Assembly: GCA_947258905.1 (NCBI GenBank) | Contig: CAMYKF010000572.1 | Span: 1 to 11,323 of the forward strand | Direction: 5' to 3' | Length of the DNA: 11,323 nt | Source: an uncultured Pirellulaceae bacterium | GTDB taxonomy: Bacteria; Planctomycetota; Planctomycetia; Pirellulales; Pirellulaceae | Part shown: positions 1-7,952 of the stretch, piece after piece | How the letters are laid out: the number at the start of each line of letters is the position of its first letter | Position numbering within the stretch: the stretch's first letter is position 1 | Program-made: the position numbers and the translations under genes | The notes under the pieces: model-generated | What the model saw: the letters and a program-made list of their open reading frames with translations, nothing else | The model's database searches: none | What the model was told of the DNA's origin: nothing

Positions 1-1261
1 GTTGCTCGATCTCGGCCACGACTTCGTCGCTGGTCGGGGGTTCAGGTTGACCTTGTGCCGGCCGGGTTTCATCGATTTCCGGTTGCGTCACGACTTCCGC
101 CTGCATTTCCGCGGGAAGAGTGGTCGATGCGGCATCAGCCGGGTCTTCCGTTGCGGTTTCGTCGGTACCCGGAGTCTCCGTGATCTGCTCGGCCACCGGA
201 GCAGAAACCAGCGGATCGAACGATCCGATTTGTTCCCATTCGACGAGCGGTTCCTGGTTGCTGTTCGACTTGCTTTCAGCAAACATGCGCTCGACGCGTT
301 CAGCCAGTTGATCATCCGACAGGCCTGCGGCGTTGGCTGGCTGGTCGATAGCGGGTTCGTCCGCCACGATTTCCTGAGGTGAGGCCGTTGCGGCGGGTTG
401 TTCTGCGGATTCCGGTTGCAGCGTACGCTGGTTGTTCATCGTGATCGCTTCCTGATCGATCGTGTTTTCATCGATCAGGGTATCCGGCGACGTGATATCC
501 GGTTCCGCTTGGGGCGTGCGGCCGGTCGGTGAACTCAGTGTGATCGAGTCGGACAGCGGGATACTCAGTGAGTCGTTCGACAGAATTGCAGGCGGTGTAT
601 TGGTCTCAGGCGGAGTCTCCGGCCACTCGATCGAACCAGCCGCCGCCCGGGACCTGCCTTGAGCGGTGTCCCCGCTGTTTGTGCTCAAAGCCGCTGGCGT
701 CCGATAACCTGGCTCAGTCGTGTTTGACAGGCTGCGAACATATTCATTGATTCCGGCGCGAAATCCTTTGCGCCATTCCGCACCGTAGCGGGATTCGGAC
801 AGCATGGCGGGCAATTCGTCTTGAGCGCCCACTGGCGAAGTCAGGCCGTATCGCATGGCGAAAGCCTGGCCGTCTCGCCAGCCAGCGTCGTAGCCGGGAA
901 TCCGGTCATTGGACGTGGCCGTATCGACTTCGGGCATCTCAAAGGGTTCCCCTTCCGCCGGCGCCGCTTCCACCGGTGCTGCTTCCACCGGTGCTGCTTC
1001 CACCGGTGCTGCTTCCACCGGTGCTGCTTCCACCGGTGTCGATTCGGCGGGTGCCGGCTGCCATTGCGTGGCGGTTGAGGCACAGCCGCAATCGCCGTAC
1101 ACATTGCTGCGATGAGGGCAACGGGGCTGGTGACGCGCAAAAGGGTTCGATCCTGAACACCCCGGTTGAACCAACAGCAACATAACGACAGCGGCCGTAG
1201 TCAGACCGACTGTGATATGACGAAGTAGCGTGGAATGAATCGTCGTCGTTGAGTTGCCCAT
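1..1261 (-). CDS. Probable lipoprotein, Pro/Glu/Gln-rich, with PVEAA repeat (C-terminus beyond window edge)
   Basis: The reverse strand reads from an ATG at 1261 to base 1 with no stop, giving at least 420 residues of a gene that continues past the left edge. Residues 16-34 are a hydrophobic segment ending in VQPGC, so C35 is the likely lipidated cysteine; the -3 residue is Q, which is a poor lipobox match, so a plain signal anchor is possible. C48, C58 and C60 follow closely. Residues 76-100 are five PVEAA units plus a decayed sixth. Residues 121-175 look folded and carry a YxxxWRxG motif twice (Y124-G131 and Y159-G166). The rest is rich in P, E, Q, T, S and D and probably disordered, apart from a short predicted helix at about 314-330. 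An AGGA lies 8 bases before the ATG and supports this start. I do not recognise the family. It is probably a cell-envelope protein; function unknown. Confidence 0.82.
   Translation of the reverse strand, partial: MGNSTTTIHSTLLRHITVGLTTAAVVMLLLVQPGCSGSNPFARHQPRCPHRSNVYGDCGCASTATQWQPAPAESTPVEAAPVEAAPVEAAPVEAAPVEAAPAEGEPFEMPEVDTATSNDRIPGYDAGWRDGQAFAMRYGLTSPVGAQDELPAMLSESRYGAEWRKGFRAGINEYVRSLSNTTEPGYRTPAALSTNSGDTAQGRSRAAAGSIEWPETPPETNTPPAILSNDSLSIPLSDSITLSSPTGRTPQAEPDITSPDTLIDENTIDQEAITMNNQRTLQPESAEQPAATASPQEIVADEPAIDQPANAAGLSDDQLAERVERMFAESKSNSNQEPLVEWEQIGSFDPLVSAPVAEQITETPGTDETATEDPADAASTTLPAEMQAEVVTQPEIDETRPAQGQPEPPTSDEVVAEIEQ
947..1036 (-). repeat. 15-bp tandem repeat encoding PVEAA
   Basis: Read on the minus strand, four identical copies of CCGGTGGAAGCAGCA are followed by a fifth with two synonymous changes (GCGGCG at the end) and a degenerate sixth encoding PAEGE. 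The units sit at 1022-1036, 1007-1021, 992-1006, 977-991, 962-976 and 947-961. The unit is a multiple of three, so gain or loss of copies keeps the lipoprotein frame. Near-identity at the DNA level suggests recent expansion by slippage or unequal recombination. The product is probably an extended Pro/Ala/Glu spacer that holds the following part of the protein away from the membrane. Confidence 0.93.
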
Positions 1262-1278
1262 GTTGCAGTTCCTGCAAG
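1262..1278 (-). promoter_or_regulatory. Ribosome binding site within a small inverted repeat, lipoprotein gene
   Basis: Read on the minus strand, TTGCAG-GAA-CTGCAA (1277 down to 1263) is a perfect 6-bp inverted repeat with a 3-base loop. It contains the AGGA (1273-1270) that serves as Shine-Dalgarno site, 8 bases before the ATG at 1261. Such a hairpin could partly mask the site. Whether it forms or matters is inference. Confidence 0.4.
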
Positions 1279-1500
1279 CAAAATACCAAAAGTTGACAGG
1301 ATGCCCTTTACCGGACTGATCCGTGATACAGGTATCGGCGCTACATGTGTCAAAACCCCGACGTTGTGTCGTGGCTAAACACAACCGGCGATTTCGTTAC
1401 AACACGACCAGGCGGAATAACCGTTACGTGCCACAATGCCTGGGGCTGGATGTGCGAATCAGGGCCGAAAACTCGCCCGGACCGGACCAGCCGTTAGACT

Positions 1501-1529
1501 TTGACACAGTCATACGGATGCATTGGAAT
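1501..1529 (+). promoter_or_regulatory. Candidate sigma-70-type promoter for panB
   Basis: A perfect TTGACA at 1501-1506 is followed after 17 bases by TGGAAT at 1524-1529, which matches four of six positions of the -10 consensus. Transcription would start near 1536 and give a leader of about 185 bases carrying the hairpin cluster at 1571-1654. The weak -10 box makes this tentative. Confidence 0.25.
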
Positions 1530-1570
1530 GGGGAGCTTCGACCTCCAGCAGTCACCGTGGACGCCAAATC

Positions 1571-1654
1571 GCCAGGGTCGCGCGACGACGCCTGGCCAGG
1601 GAAGAAGGCGGGACGTGGTCCCGTCCTGCATAGCTTGGGACCATGGTCCCAAGC
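1571..1654. repeat. Cluster of three inverted repeats upstream of panB
   Basis: Three successive dyads lie within 84 bases. The first pairs GCCAGG (1571-1576) with CCTGGC (1591-1596) around an inner palindrome GTCGCGCGAC. The second is CGGGAC-GTG-GTCCCG (1609-1623). The third is a perfect 22-base palindrome at 1633-1654, with half-site GCTTGGGACCA. The second and third share the core GGGAC...GTCCC. No T-run follows, so this is not a typical intrinsic terminator. It could be a dispersed palindromic repeat, a protein-binding site, or RNA structure in the panB leader. Confidence 0.7.
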
Positions 1655-1721
1655 CGAGCCTATGGCGGAGCACTGCAAAACACCCATAATTATGTCCCCG
1701 CCCTTCAACCACCAGGCAGTA

Positions 1722-2528
1722 ATGGCCAAATCCAAAAAACGCAAGAAACTGACCGTTCCCGGCTTTGTGGAACTCAAGGGGGCTGGCCGCAAGATTTGCG
1801 TGCTGACCGCTTACGACTATCCCACTGCCAGACTGCTGGACCAGGCGGGCGTGGATGCCATCCTCGTGGGAGACAGCATGGCCATGGTAATCCAGGGTCA
1901 CAAAACGACGCTGCCTGTGACACTGGACGAAATGATCTACCACGGTGAAATGGTCAGTCGCGCGGCGCGTGGTGCGCTGGTCATCGTGGATTTGCCATTT
2001 CCCACTTTTCATATGGGCGTGCACCGGGCTATCGAGCTGGCGGGACGCGTGCTCAAGGAAACCAGTTGCCAGGCGGTCAAACTGGAAGGCGGACAGGAAC
2101 AGCAAGACGTCATTTCGGGGTTGGTGTCGGCCGGCATTCCCGTGATGGCCCATGTCGGCTTGCGACCGCAAAGCGTCCATACGATGGGCGGATACAAAAT
2201 TCAGCGGAACCGGGACCAGTTGTTGACCGATGCCCGCGCGGCCGAGGATGCGGGGGCATTTGGAATCGTGCTGGAATGTATTCCCCGCGATATCGCCGCC
2301 GAGATTTCACAATTTTTGCGGATCCCCACTATCGGCATCGGAGCCGGCCCGGATTGTGACGGTCAGGTGCTGGTCATCCACGACTTGTTGGGCATGACCG
2401 GCGGCTACGTGCCCACGTTTGTCAAGCAATACGCCAAACTGTCGGAGACGATCAACCAGGCAGTTGGCCAGTGGTGCGACGATGTGCGCGATGGAAATTA
2501 TCCGGCCGACGAACATTGGTTCGAGTGA
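1722..2528 (+). CDS. panB: 3-methyl-2-oxobutanoate hydroxymethyltransferase (ketopantoate hydroxymethyltransferase)
   Basis: PanB transfers a hydroxymethyl group from 5,10-methylenetetrahydrofolate to 2-oxoisovalerate to make ketopantoate, the first committed step of pantothenate and CoA synthesis in the cytoplasm. The protein has 268 residues, the usual length. Family landmarks are in order: LTAYDYPTA (28-36), LVGDS with metal ligand D51, TLPVTLDEM (63-71), VDLPF with D90, KLEGG with E122, GGYK (156-159), VLECIP with the likely catalytic E185, IGIGAG, and a PADEH near the end as in the Escherichia coli enzyme. I chose the ATG at 1722 because homology begins shortly after it; ATG 1692 is possible, and no Shine-Dalgarno site decides. 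No panC or panD is adjacent. The stop lies directly before a repeat array. The function is confident, the start less so. Confidence 0.95.
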   Translation: MAKSKKRKKLTVPGFVELKGAGRKICVLTAYDYPTARLLDQAGVDAILVGDSMAMVIQGHKTTLPVTLDEMIYHGEMVSRAARGALVIVDLPFPTFHMGVHRAIELAGRVLKETSCQAVKLEGGQEQQDVISGLVSAGIPVMAHVGLRPQSVHTMGGYKIQRNRDQLLTDARAAEDAGAFGIVLECIPRDIAAEISQFLRIPTIGIGAGPDCDGQVLVIHDLLGMTGGYVPTFVKQYAKLSETINQAVGQWCDDVRDGNYPADEHWFE

Positions 2529-2692
2529 GGCCGGTCGAAAGTCGCAGGTCCACGGTCGCATGGTCGCATGGTCGCATGGTCGAAGGTCCAAGGTGTGACT
2601 ATCAACTTTCGACTTTTGAACATGCGACCTGCGACCTTCGCCTTTCGACCTTCGACCTTCGACCTTCGACCTTTAACCTTTAACCTTCGACA
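2529..2692. repeat. Inverted array of GGTCGCAT octamers and TTCGACC heptamers
   Basis: The spacer after the panB stop is almost wholly short repeats in two opposed blocks. The left block (2533-2594) has GGTCGAAAG, GGTCGCAT three times in tandem (2554-2577), then GGTCGAAG and GGTCCAAGG. The right block (2606-2692) has ATGCGACC, TGCGACC, then seven consecutive heptamers at 2644-2692: TTCGACC four times, TTTAACC twice, TTCGACA. Right-block units are reverse complements of left-block units; for example GGTCGAAAG at 2533-2541 matches CTTTCGACC at 2642-2650, and GGTCGCAT matches ATGCGACC at 2622-2629. The region could fold into a long, register-shifting hairpin and may end panB transcription or be a dispersed genomic repeat. 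Confidence 0.9.
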
Positions 2693-2708
2693 TCCGAACT
2701 GCGTCGCC

Positions 2709-4793
<2,085 letters not shown>

Positions 4794-4842
4794 CCGCCTG
4801 TAAGTGGGCGGGATGTTGCCATAAATTGATGGCAGATCCAAG

Positions 4843-4903
4843 GTGGCACCGACCTCCGGGCGGGGAATGCGGCTGCCTGACACAGCCCGGAGGTCGGCAC
4901 CAC
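4843..4903. repeat. Imperfect inverted repeat, possible hairpin or terminator
   Basis: Two 19-base arms (4843-4861 and 4885-4903) pair over 17 positions around a 23-base loop. The inner 13 pairs, based on CGACCTCCGGGC against GCCCGGAGGTCG, are unbroken; two mismatches lie near the outer end. It sits 49 bases after the DUF255 stop and ends 46 bases before the RidA start. No T-run follows, so if it ends transcription it is not a classical intrinsic terminator. A dispersed intergenic repeat is equally likely. Confidence 0.7.
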
Positions 4904-4949
4904 ATTGGATCCACTGTTTATTGGCAACCGCAGTACAAATGGATCAAGA

Positions 4950-5414
4950 ATGAGCCACGACGACCGAATTGAAGAGTTGGGACTGGTCTTGCCACCCGCG
5001 GCGAGGCCGGTGGGACTTTACAAACCCGCCATCATTGCGGGCGACCTGTGCATGACGTCCGGCCACGGTCCGCTGCATCTGGACGGCTCGCTGACCACCG
5101 GCTGTGTGGGCAGAGACCTGGATCAGGAAGCCGGTTACGAGGCCGCCCGGCAAACCGGTTTGGCCATCATGGCCACATTGAAAGAGCATCTGGGCAGCCT
5201 GAGTCGCGTGCGTCGCGTGGTCAAGCTGTTTGGAATGGTGTGGTGCACCGACGACTTTGACCAGCATCCGGCCGTCATTAATGGCTGCAGCGAATTGTTC
5301 AAACAGGTATTCGGTGATGACTGCGGCGTCGGCGCACGCAGTGCCGTTGGCATGAATTCGCTGCCCCTGCAAATGACGGTTGAGATCGAGGGAATATTTG
5401 AACTCAATGACTGA
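4950..5414 (+). CDS. RidA/YjgF/YER057c/UK114 family protein
   Basis: This 154-residue protein belongs to the RidA superfamily, whose best-known members hydrolyse reactive enamine/imine intermediates to 2-ketoacids and ammonia. It resembles the longer subgroup beginning with an (R)xxELGLxLPxxxxPVGxY pattern (seen at 6-24 here) rather than the 128-residue Escherichia coli RidA. R130 in GARSAVG and E145 in VEIEGIFE keep the 15-residue spacing of the key R105 and E120 of Escherichia coli RidA, so deaminase activity is possible, but many paralogues in this superfamily have other or unknown substrates. I start at ATG 4950, where homology begins; an in-frame ATG at 4905 would add 15 unlikely residues and fall close to the inverted repeat. 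Its stop overlaps the next gene by 8 bases, which suggests translational coupling. Confidence 0.92.
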   Translation: MSHDDRIEELGLVLPPAARPVGLYKPAIIAGDLCMTSGHGPLHLDGSLTTGCVGRDLDQEAGYEAARQTGLAIMATLKEHLGSLSRVRRVVKLFGMVWCTDDFDQHPAVINGCSELFKQVFGDDCGVGARSAVGMNSLPLQMTVEIEGIFELND

Positions 5415-5949
5415 ATCAACGGGTCACGCAACATCGACGCAGTCAGCCAGCAGTCGTCTTGAGATTGCGCGGCGGCATATCGAATCCGCTCGCAATTATA
5501 CGTTGACGATGCTGGAGGACCTGAGCGAAAACGAATGGTTCTGGACACCCGATCCGGCGGTCACCCATATTGCATGGCAAGTCGGGCACCTCGCTTTCGC
5601 GCAGTACGGGCTGGTGCTGTTTCGACAGCGGGGTCGGCTGGAAGACGATGCGGAATTAATGTCCGGGAAATTCCGCAAGACGTTTGGCAAGGGTACCACG
5701 CCGGTAGCCGATCGTTCAAAGTATCCCGATCCGCAGGAGATCCGTGCCACGTTTGACCGGATTCACCAGCAGGGGTTGGCAGAGATGGCGACGTTTGATG
5801 AAGCCGCGCTGGATGATCCGGTCGAAGCTCCCTGGTCCGCCTTTGCCACCAGGTACGGTGCGTTGTTGTTTGCCGGCGATCACGAGATGTTGCACGCCGG
5901 CCAGATCGGCTTGCTGCGAAGATTGATGGGCAAGTCGCCAGTACGGTAA
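5407..5949 (+). CDS. DinB-fold metal-dependent protein
   Basis: This 180-residue protein fits the DinB/YfiT-like four-helix bundle superfamily, which includes thiol transferases and many uncharacterised stress-linked proteins. The expected metal-binding histidines are visible: H61 in WQVGHLAF at the end of the second helix, and H159 and H163 in GDHEMLHAGQIGLLRR, the superfamily's HxxxHxxQ pattern. The start at 5407 lies inside the last codons of the RidA gene, giving an 8-base overlap and probable translational coupling; an ATG at 5380 in the same frame would lengthen the overlap and has no homology support. The first 16 residues are polar and probably disordered. The specific reaction cannot be named. 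The gene may end its own transcription unit: a T-rich stretch with a run of seven Ts (about 5962-5973) follows, but without a clear stem. Confidence 0.88.
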   Translation: MTESTGHATSTQSASSRLEIARRHIESARNYTLTMLEDLSENEWFWTPDPAVTHIAWQVGHLAFAQYGLVLFRQRGRLEDDAELMSGKFRKTFGKGTTPVADRSKYPDPQEIRATFDRIHQQGLAEMATFDEAALDDPVEAPWSAFATRYGALLFAGDHEMLHAGQIGLLRRLMGKSPVR

Positions 5950-5990
5950 CGATGTCAGCAATTTTGTTTTTTTGAATTCGGGTTTGGCAC

Positions 5991-6908
5991 GTGACCTCGC
6001 TGGTTGAAACCAATTCGTTGACCAAACGATACACGGAAGTCACTGCGCTGGAAGATTGCACCCTGTCGATCGACAAGGGAGAAGTGTTCGGATTGCTGGG
6101 TCCCAACGGCGCCGGCAAAACCACCTTGTTGCGATTGCTGATGGGTTTCCTCAAACCGACCTCCGGTACGGCGACCATCGACGGGCTAAATTGCTATACA
6201 CAGCGTGTCGACGCGCACCGTCGCGTGGCGTATTTGCCCGGGGATGCCCGCCTGTTTCGCACCATGCGTGGCAAGGATGTGCTGAAGTTCTTTTCGCAAA
6301 TCCGTGTTGATACCAATCTGGAGCGGGCACGTCAGGTCGCCGACCGGCTGGAACTGGACCTGTCGCGATGGGTGGGTTTCATGTCCACCGGAATGCGGCA
6401 GAAACTGGCCCTGTCAGTTGTGCTGGCCGTGGATGCTCCGCTGCTGATCCTGGATGAACCGACCGCCAACCTGGATCCGAATGTGCGTGGCGAAATCATG
6501 CACATGGTGCTGGAGGCGCGTGACAAGGGACGCACCGTGGTTTTCTCCTCCCATGTACTGTCCGAAGTCGAAGAGACCTGCGACCGGGTGGGTATCCTGC
6601 GCAGTGGACGACTGGTGCATACCCAGTTGATGAACCAGCTGAATCGCCAGCACCGCATCACGGCGATCCTGAAACACAATCAACTGCTGCCGCCGGTGCC
6701 TCCGGAACTGCAGGATCACATGTCAATCGTGACTCTGGAAGAGGATCATGTGCAGATTGAAACGCCGGGCGAACTGTCCGCGATCCTGCACTGGCTGGCC
6801 AACGCACCGCTGGAAGACGTCAACATCCAGCCGTTGGGTTTGCGCAGCATCTACGACCAGTATCACAGCGAAACCGCTCCGTTACCCCCGCAGGGGGCTT
6901 CGGCATGA
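5991..6908 (+). CDS. ABC transporter ATP-binding protein (ABC-2 exporter type)
   Basis: This 305-residue ATPase powers the membrane protein encoded next. Walker A is GPNGAGKTT (37-45), Walker B is LLILDEP (151-157) followed by the D-loop TANLD, and the switch histidine is H188 in SSHVLSE. The signature motif reads STGMRQK (132-138) rather than LSGGQ, and the Q-loop position reads YLPGD (81-85); both variants are common in ATPases of ABC-2 drug, antibiotic or polysaccharide exporters. About 85 residues after the ATPase core form a family-typical C-terminal extension. The start is a GTG at 5991; no better ATG precedes the conserved LTKRY at 10-14. The stop overlaps the permease start as ATGA. 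The substrate is unknown. Confidence 0.95.
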   Translation: MTSLVETNSLTKRYTEVTALEDCTLSIDKGEVFGLLGPNGAGKTTLLRLLMGFLKPTSGTATIDGLNCYTQRVDAHRRVAYLPGDARLFRTMRGKDVLKFFSQIRVDTNLERARQVADRLELDLSRWVGFMSTGMRQKLALSVVLAVDAPLLILDEPTANLDPNVRGEIMHMVLEARDKGRTVVFSSHVLSEVEETCDRVGILRSGRLVHTQLMNQLNRQHRITAILKHNQLLPPVPPELQDHMSIVTLEEDHVQIETPGELSAILHWLANAPLEDVNIQPLGLRSIYDQYHSETAPLPPQGASA

Positions 6909-7885
6909 ACAAGGCGCTCTGGAAAAAATGCCTTTCCGAAAGCGCGATTCTGTTTATCGCGATTGCCCTCGGTACGGCTGCCTTTGCCTGGTTCCGCGTG
7001 CATGTCGTGGGGGAGGTCGACACGTCATCCTTTCAGAAAATCCTGGACTTGCTACCCAAGGAGTGGCTCAAGTTTACCAGTGTCGATGTGGATTGGCTGA
7101 TCTCCTATGTCGGTCGTACGGCTATGACGCTGGATGAACCATTTCTGGTCATGATGATTGCCATGTGGGCCATCGTCCGCGGATCGGACATCGTTAGCGG
7201 CGAGATTTCCCGTGGCACGATGGAAATGTTGCTGGCCCAGCCGGTTAGCCGCGGCAAGGTATTCTGGACGCATTCGGTGGTCACGCTGCTGGGCGTTGTG
7301 GCACTGGTCGGCGTAACCTGGCTGGGCATGTGGGTCGCCGTACACACTACATCCGTCAAGGTGGCGGTAGAGAAACCACCCACGGCGTTCGAACAACTGA
7401 TGATTCCGTTCACCATGATGCAAGGCGGTGACCGGGAAATTGAAACGGTCAAAAAACCCATGTCGGAGTTCGTCAATGCGTGGCTGTTCTGGCCGGGACT
7501 GTTCAACCTGCTGCTGTTTGGACTTTTCATTGCCGGACTGGCTACGCTGTTGTCGTCGATGGACCGGTACCGCTGGCGGACGCTGGGAATTGTGGTCGCC
7601 ATCTACATGGCGGCGGCCATGATCAAGATTCTGGGTATGACATCCGAGACTTTTAACTGGACCGGCTGGCTGACGTTCTTCTCGCTGTACGAGCCGGAGT
7701 TGTCAGTCAAGTTGTACCAGGCTGACCCGTCGGCCTTCTGGCAATTCAACCTGGTGGACGGGGAAGGCAATTGGCAGGGGTTTGGCCAGGCTGCCCACAA
7801 TCTGTTTTTGCTAACCAGCACCGTCGTGCTGTTTGTCGTCGGCTATCGCATCTTTTCGCGACGGGATATCCCCGCGCCGTTGTAG
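6905..7885 (+). CDS. ABC-2 type transporter permease
   Basis: This 326-residue protein has six likely membrane segments at about 13-32, 77-97, 122-146, 191-217, 225-244 and 297-316. Between the second and third lies SGEISRGTMEMLLAQPVSR (98-116), the cytoplasmic motif typical of ABC-2 permeases, where similar proteins read SGERERGTLELLL. A soluble loop at about 150-190 carries charged residues. It overlaps the ATPase gene by 4 bases, so the two are almost certainly co-translated and form one exporter, probably as a dimer of each subunit. The substrate cannot be inferred. The gene ends 67 bases before a convergent gene; I see no strong terminator in that gap. Confidence 0.94.
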   Translation: MNKALWKKCLSESAILFIAIALGTAAFAWFRVHVVGEVDTSSFQKILDLLPKEWLKFTSVDVDWLISYVGRTAMTLDEPFLVMMIAMWAIVRGSDIVSGEISRGTMEMLLAQPVSRGKVFWTHSVVTLLGVVALVGVTWLGMWVAVHTTSVKVAVEKPPTAFEQLMIPFTMMQGGDREIETVKKPMSEFVNAWLFWPGLFNLLLFGLFIAGLATLLSSMDRYRWRTLGIVVAIYMAAAMIKILGMTSETFNWTGWLTFFSLYEPELSVKLYQADPSAFWQFNLVDGEGNWQGFGQAAHNLFLLTSTVVLFVVGYRIFSRRDIPAPL

Positions 7886-7952
7886 CCCTGTGCAGCGGAG
7901 GGGAGATTAGGGGCTTTCGGGCCAATGCGATCGCTGCGTCGGGGTTTCGTTA

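Larger units (their letters stand above)
1262..1721. other. Divergent intergenic region between lipoprotein gene and panB
   Basis: This 460-base spacer separates two divergently transcribed genes. The panB frame happens to be open upstream to 1323, which would add 133 residues, but that stretch has no resemblance to PanB, is rich in R, P and W, and has no signs of a domain. I treat it as non-coding. It holds a cluster of inverted repeats near the panB end (1571-1654) and one weak promoter candidate (1501-1529). An in-frame ATG at 1692 is an alternative panB start that would add ten residues. Confidence 0.6.

Noticed and set aside
909..1115. Plus-strand frame encoding a GAAST-type low-complexity repeat
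   Set aside because: It is the complement of the PVEAA repeat; the minus frame is open across 1261 bases with a signal sequence and ribosome binding site, whereas this one is short and has neither.
1494..2180. Open frame of 228 codons on the minus strand across the panB start
   Set aside because: It mirrors panB coding sequence and crosses its leader; no motif or ribosome binding site.
2554..2692. CRISPR array
   Set aside because: The units are 7-8 bases with no spacers between them and occur in two opposed orientations; no cas genes are present.
5962..5973. T-rich stretch after the DinB gene as an intrinsic terminator
   Set aside because: No stable GC-rich stem precedes it.
6372..6404. 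Possible defective ABC ATPase because the signature is STGMR and not LSGGQ
   Set aside because: This variant and the YLPGD at the Q-loop are common in functional ABC-2 exporter ATPases, and Walker A, Walker B and the switch histidine are intact.
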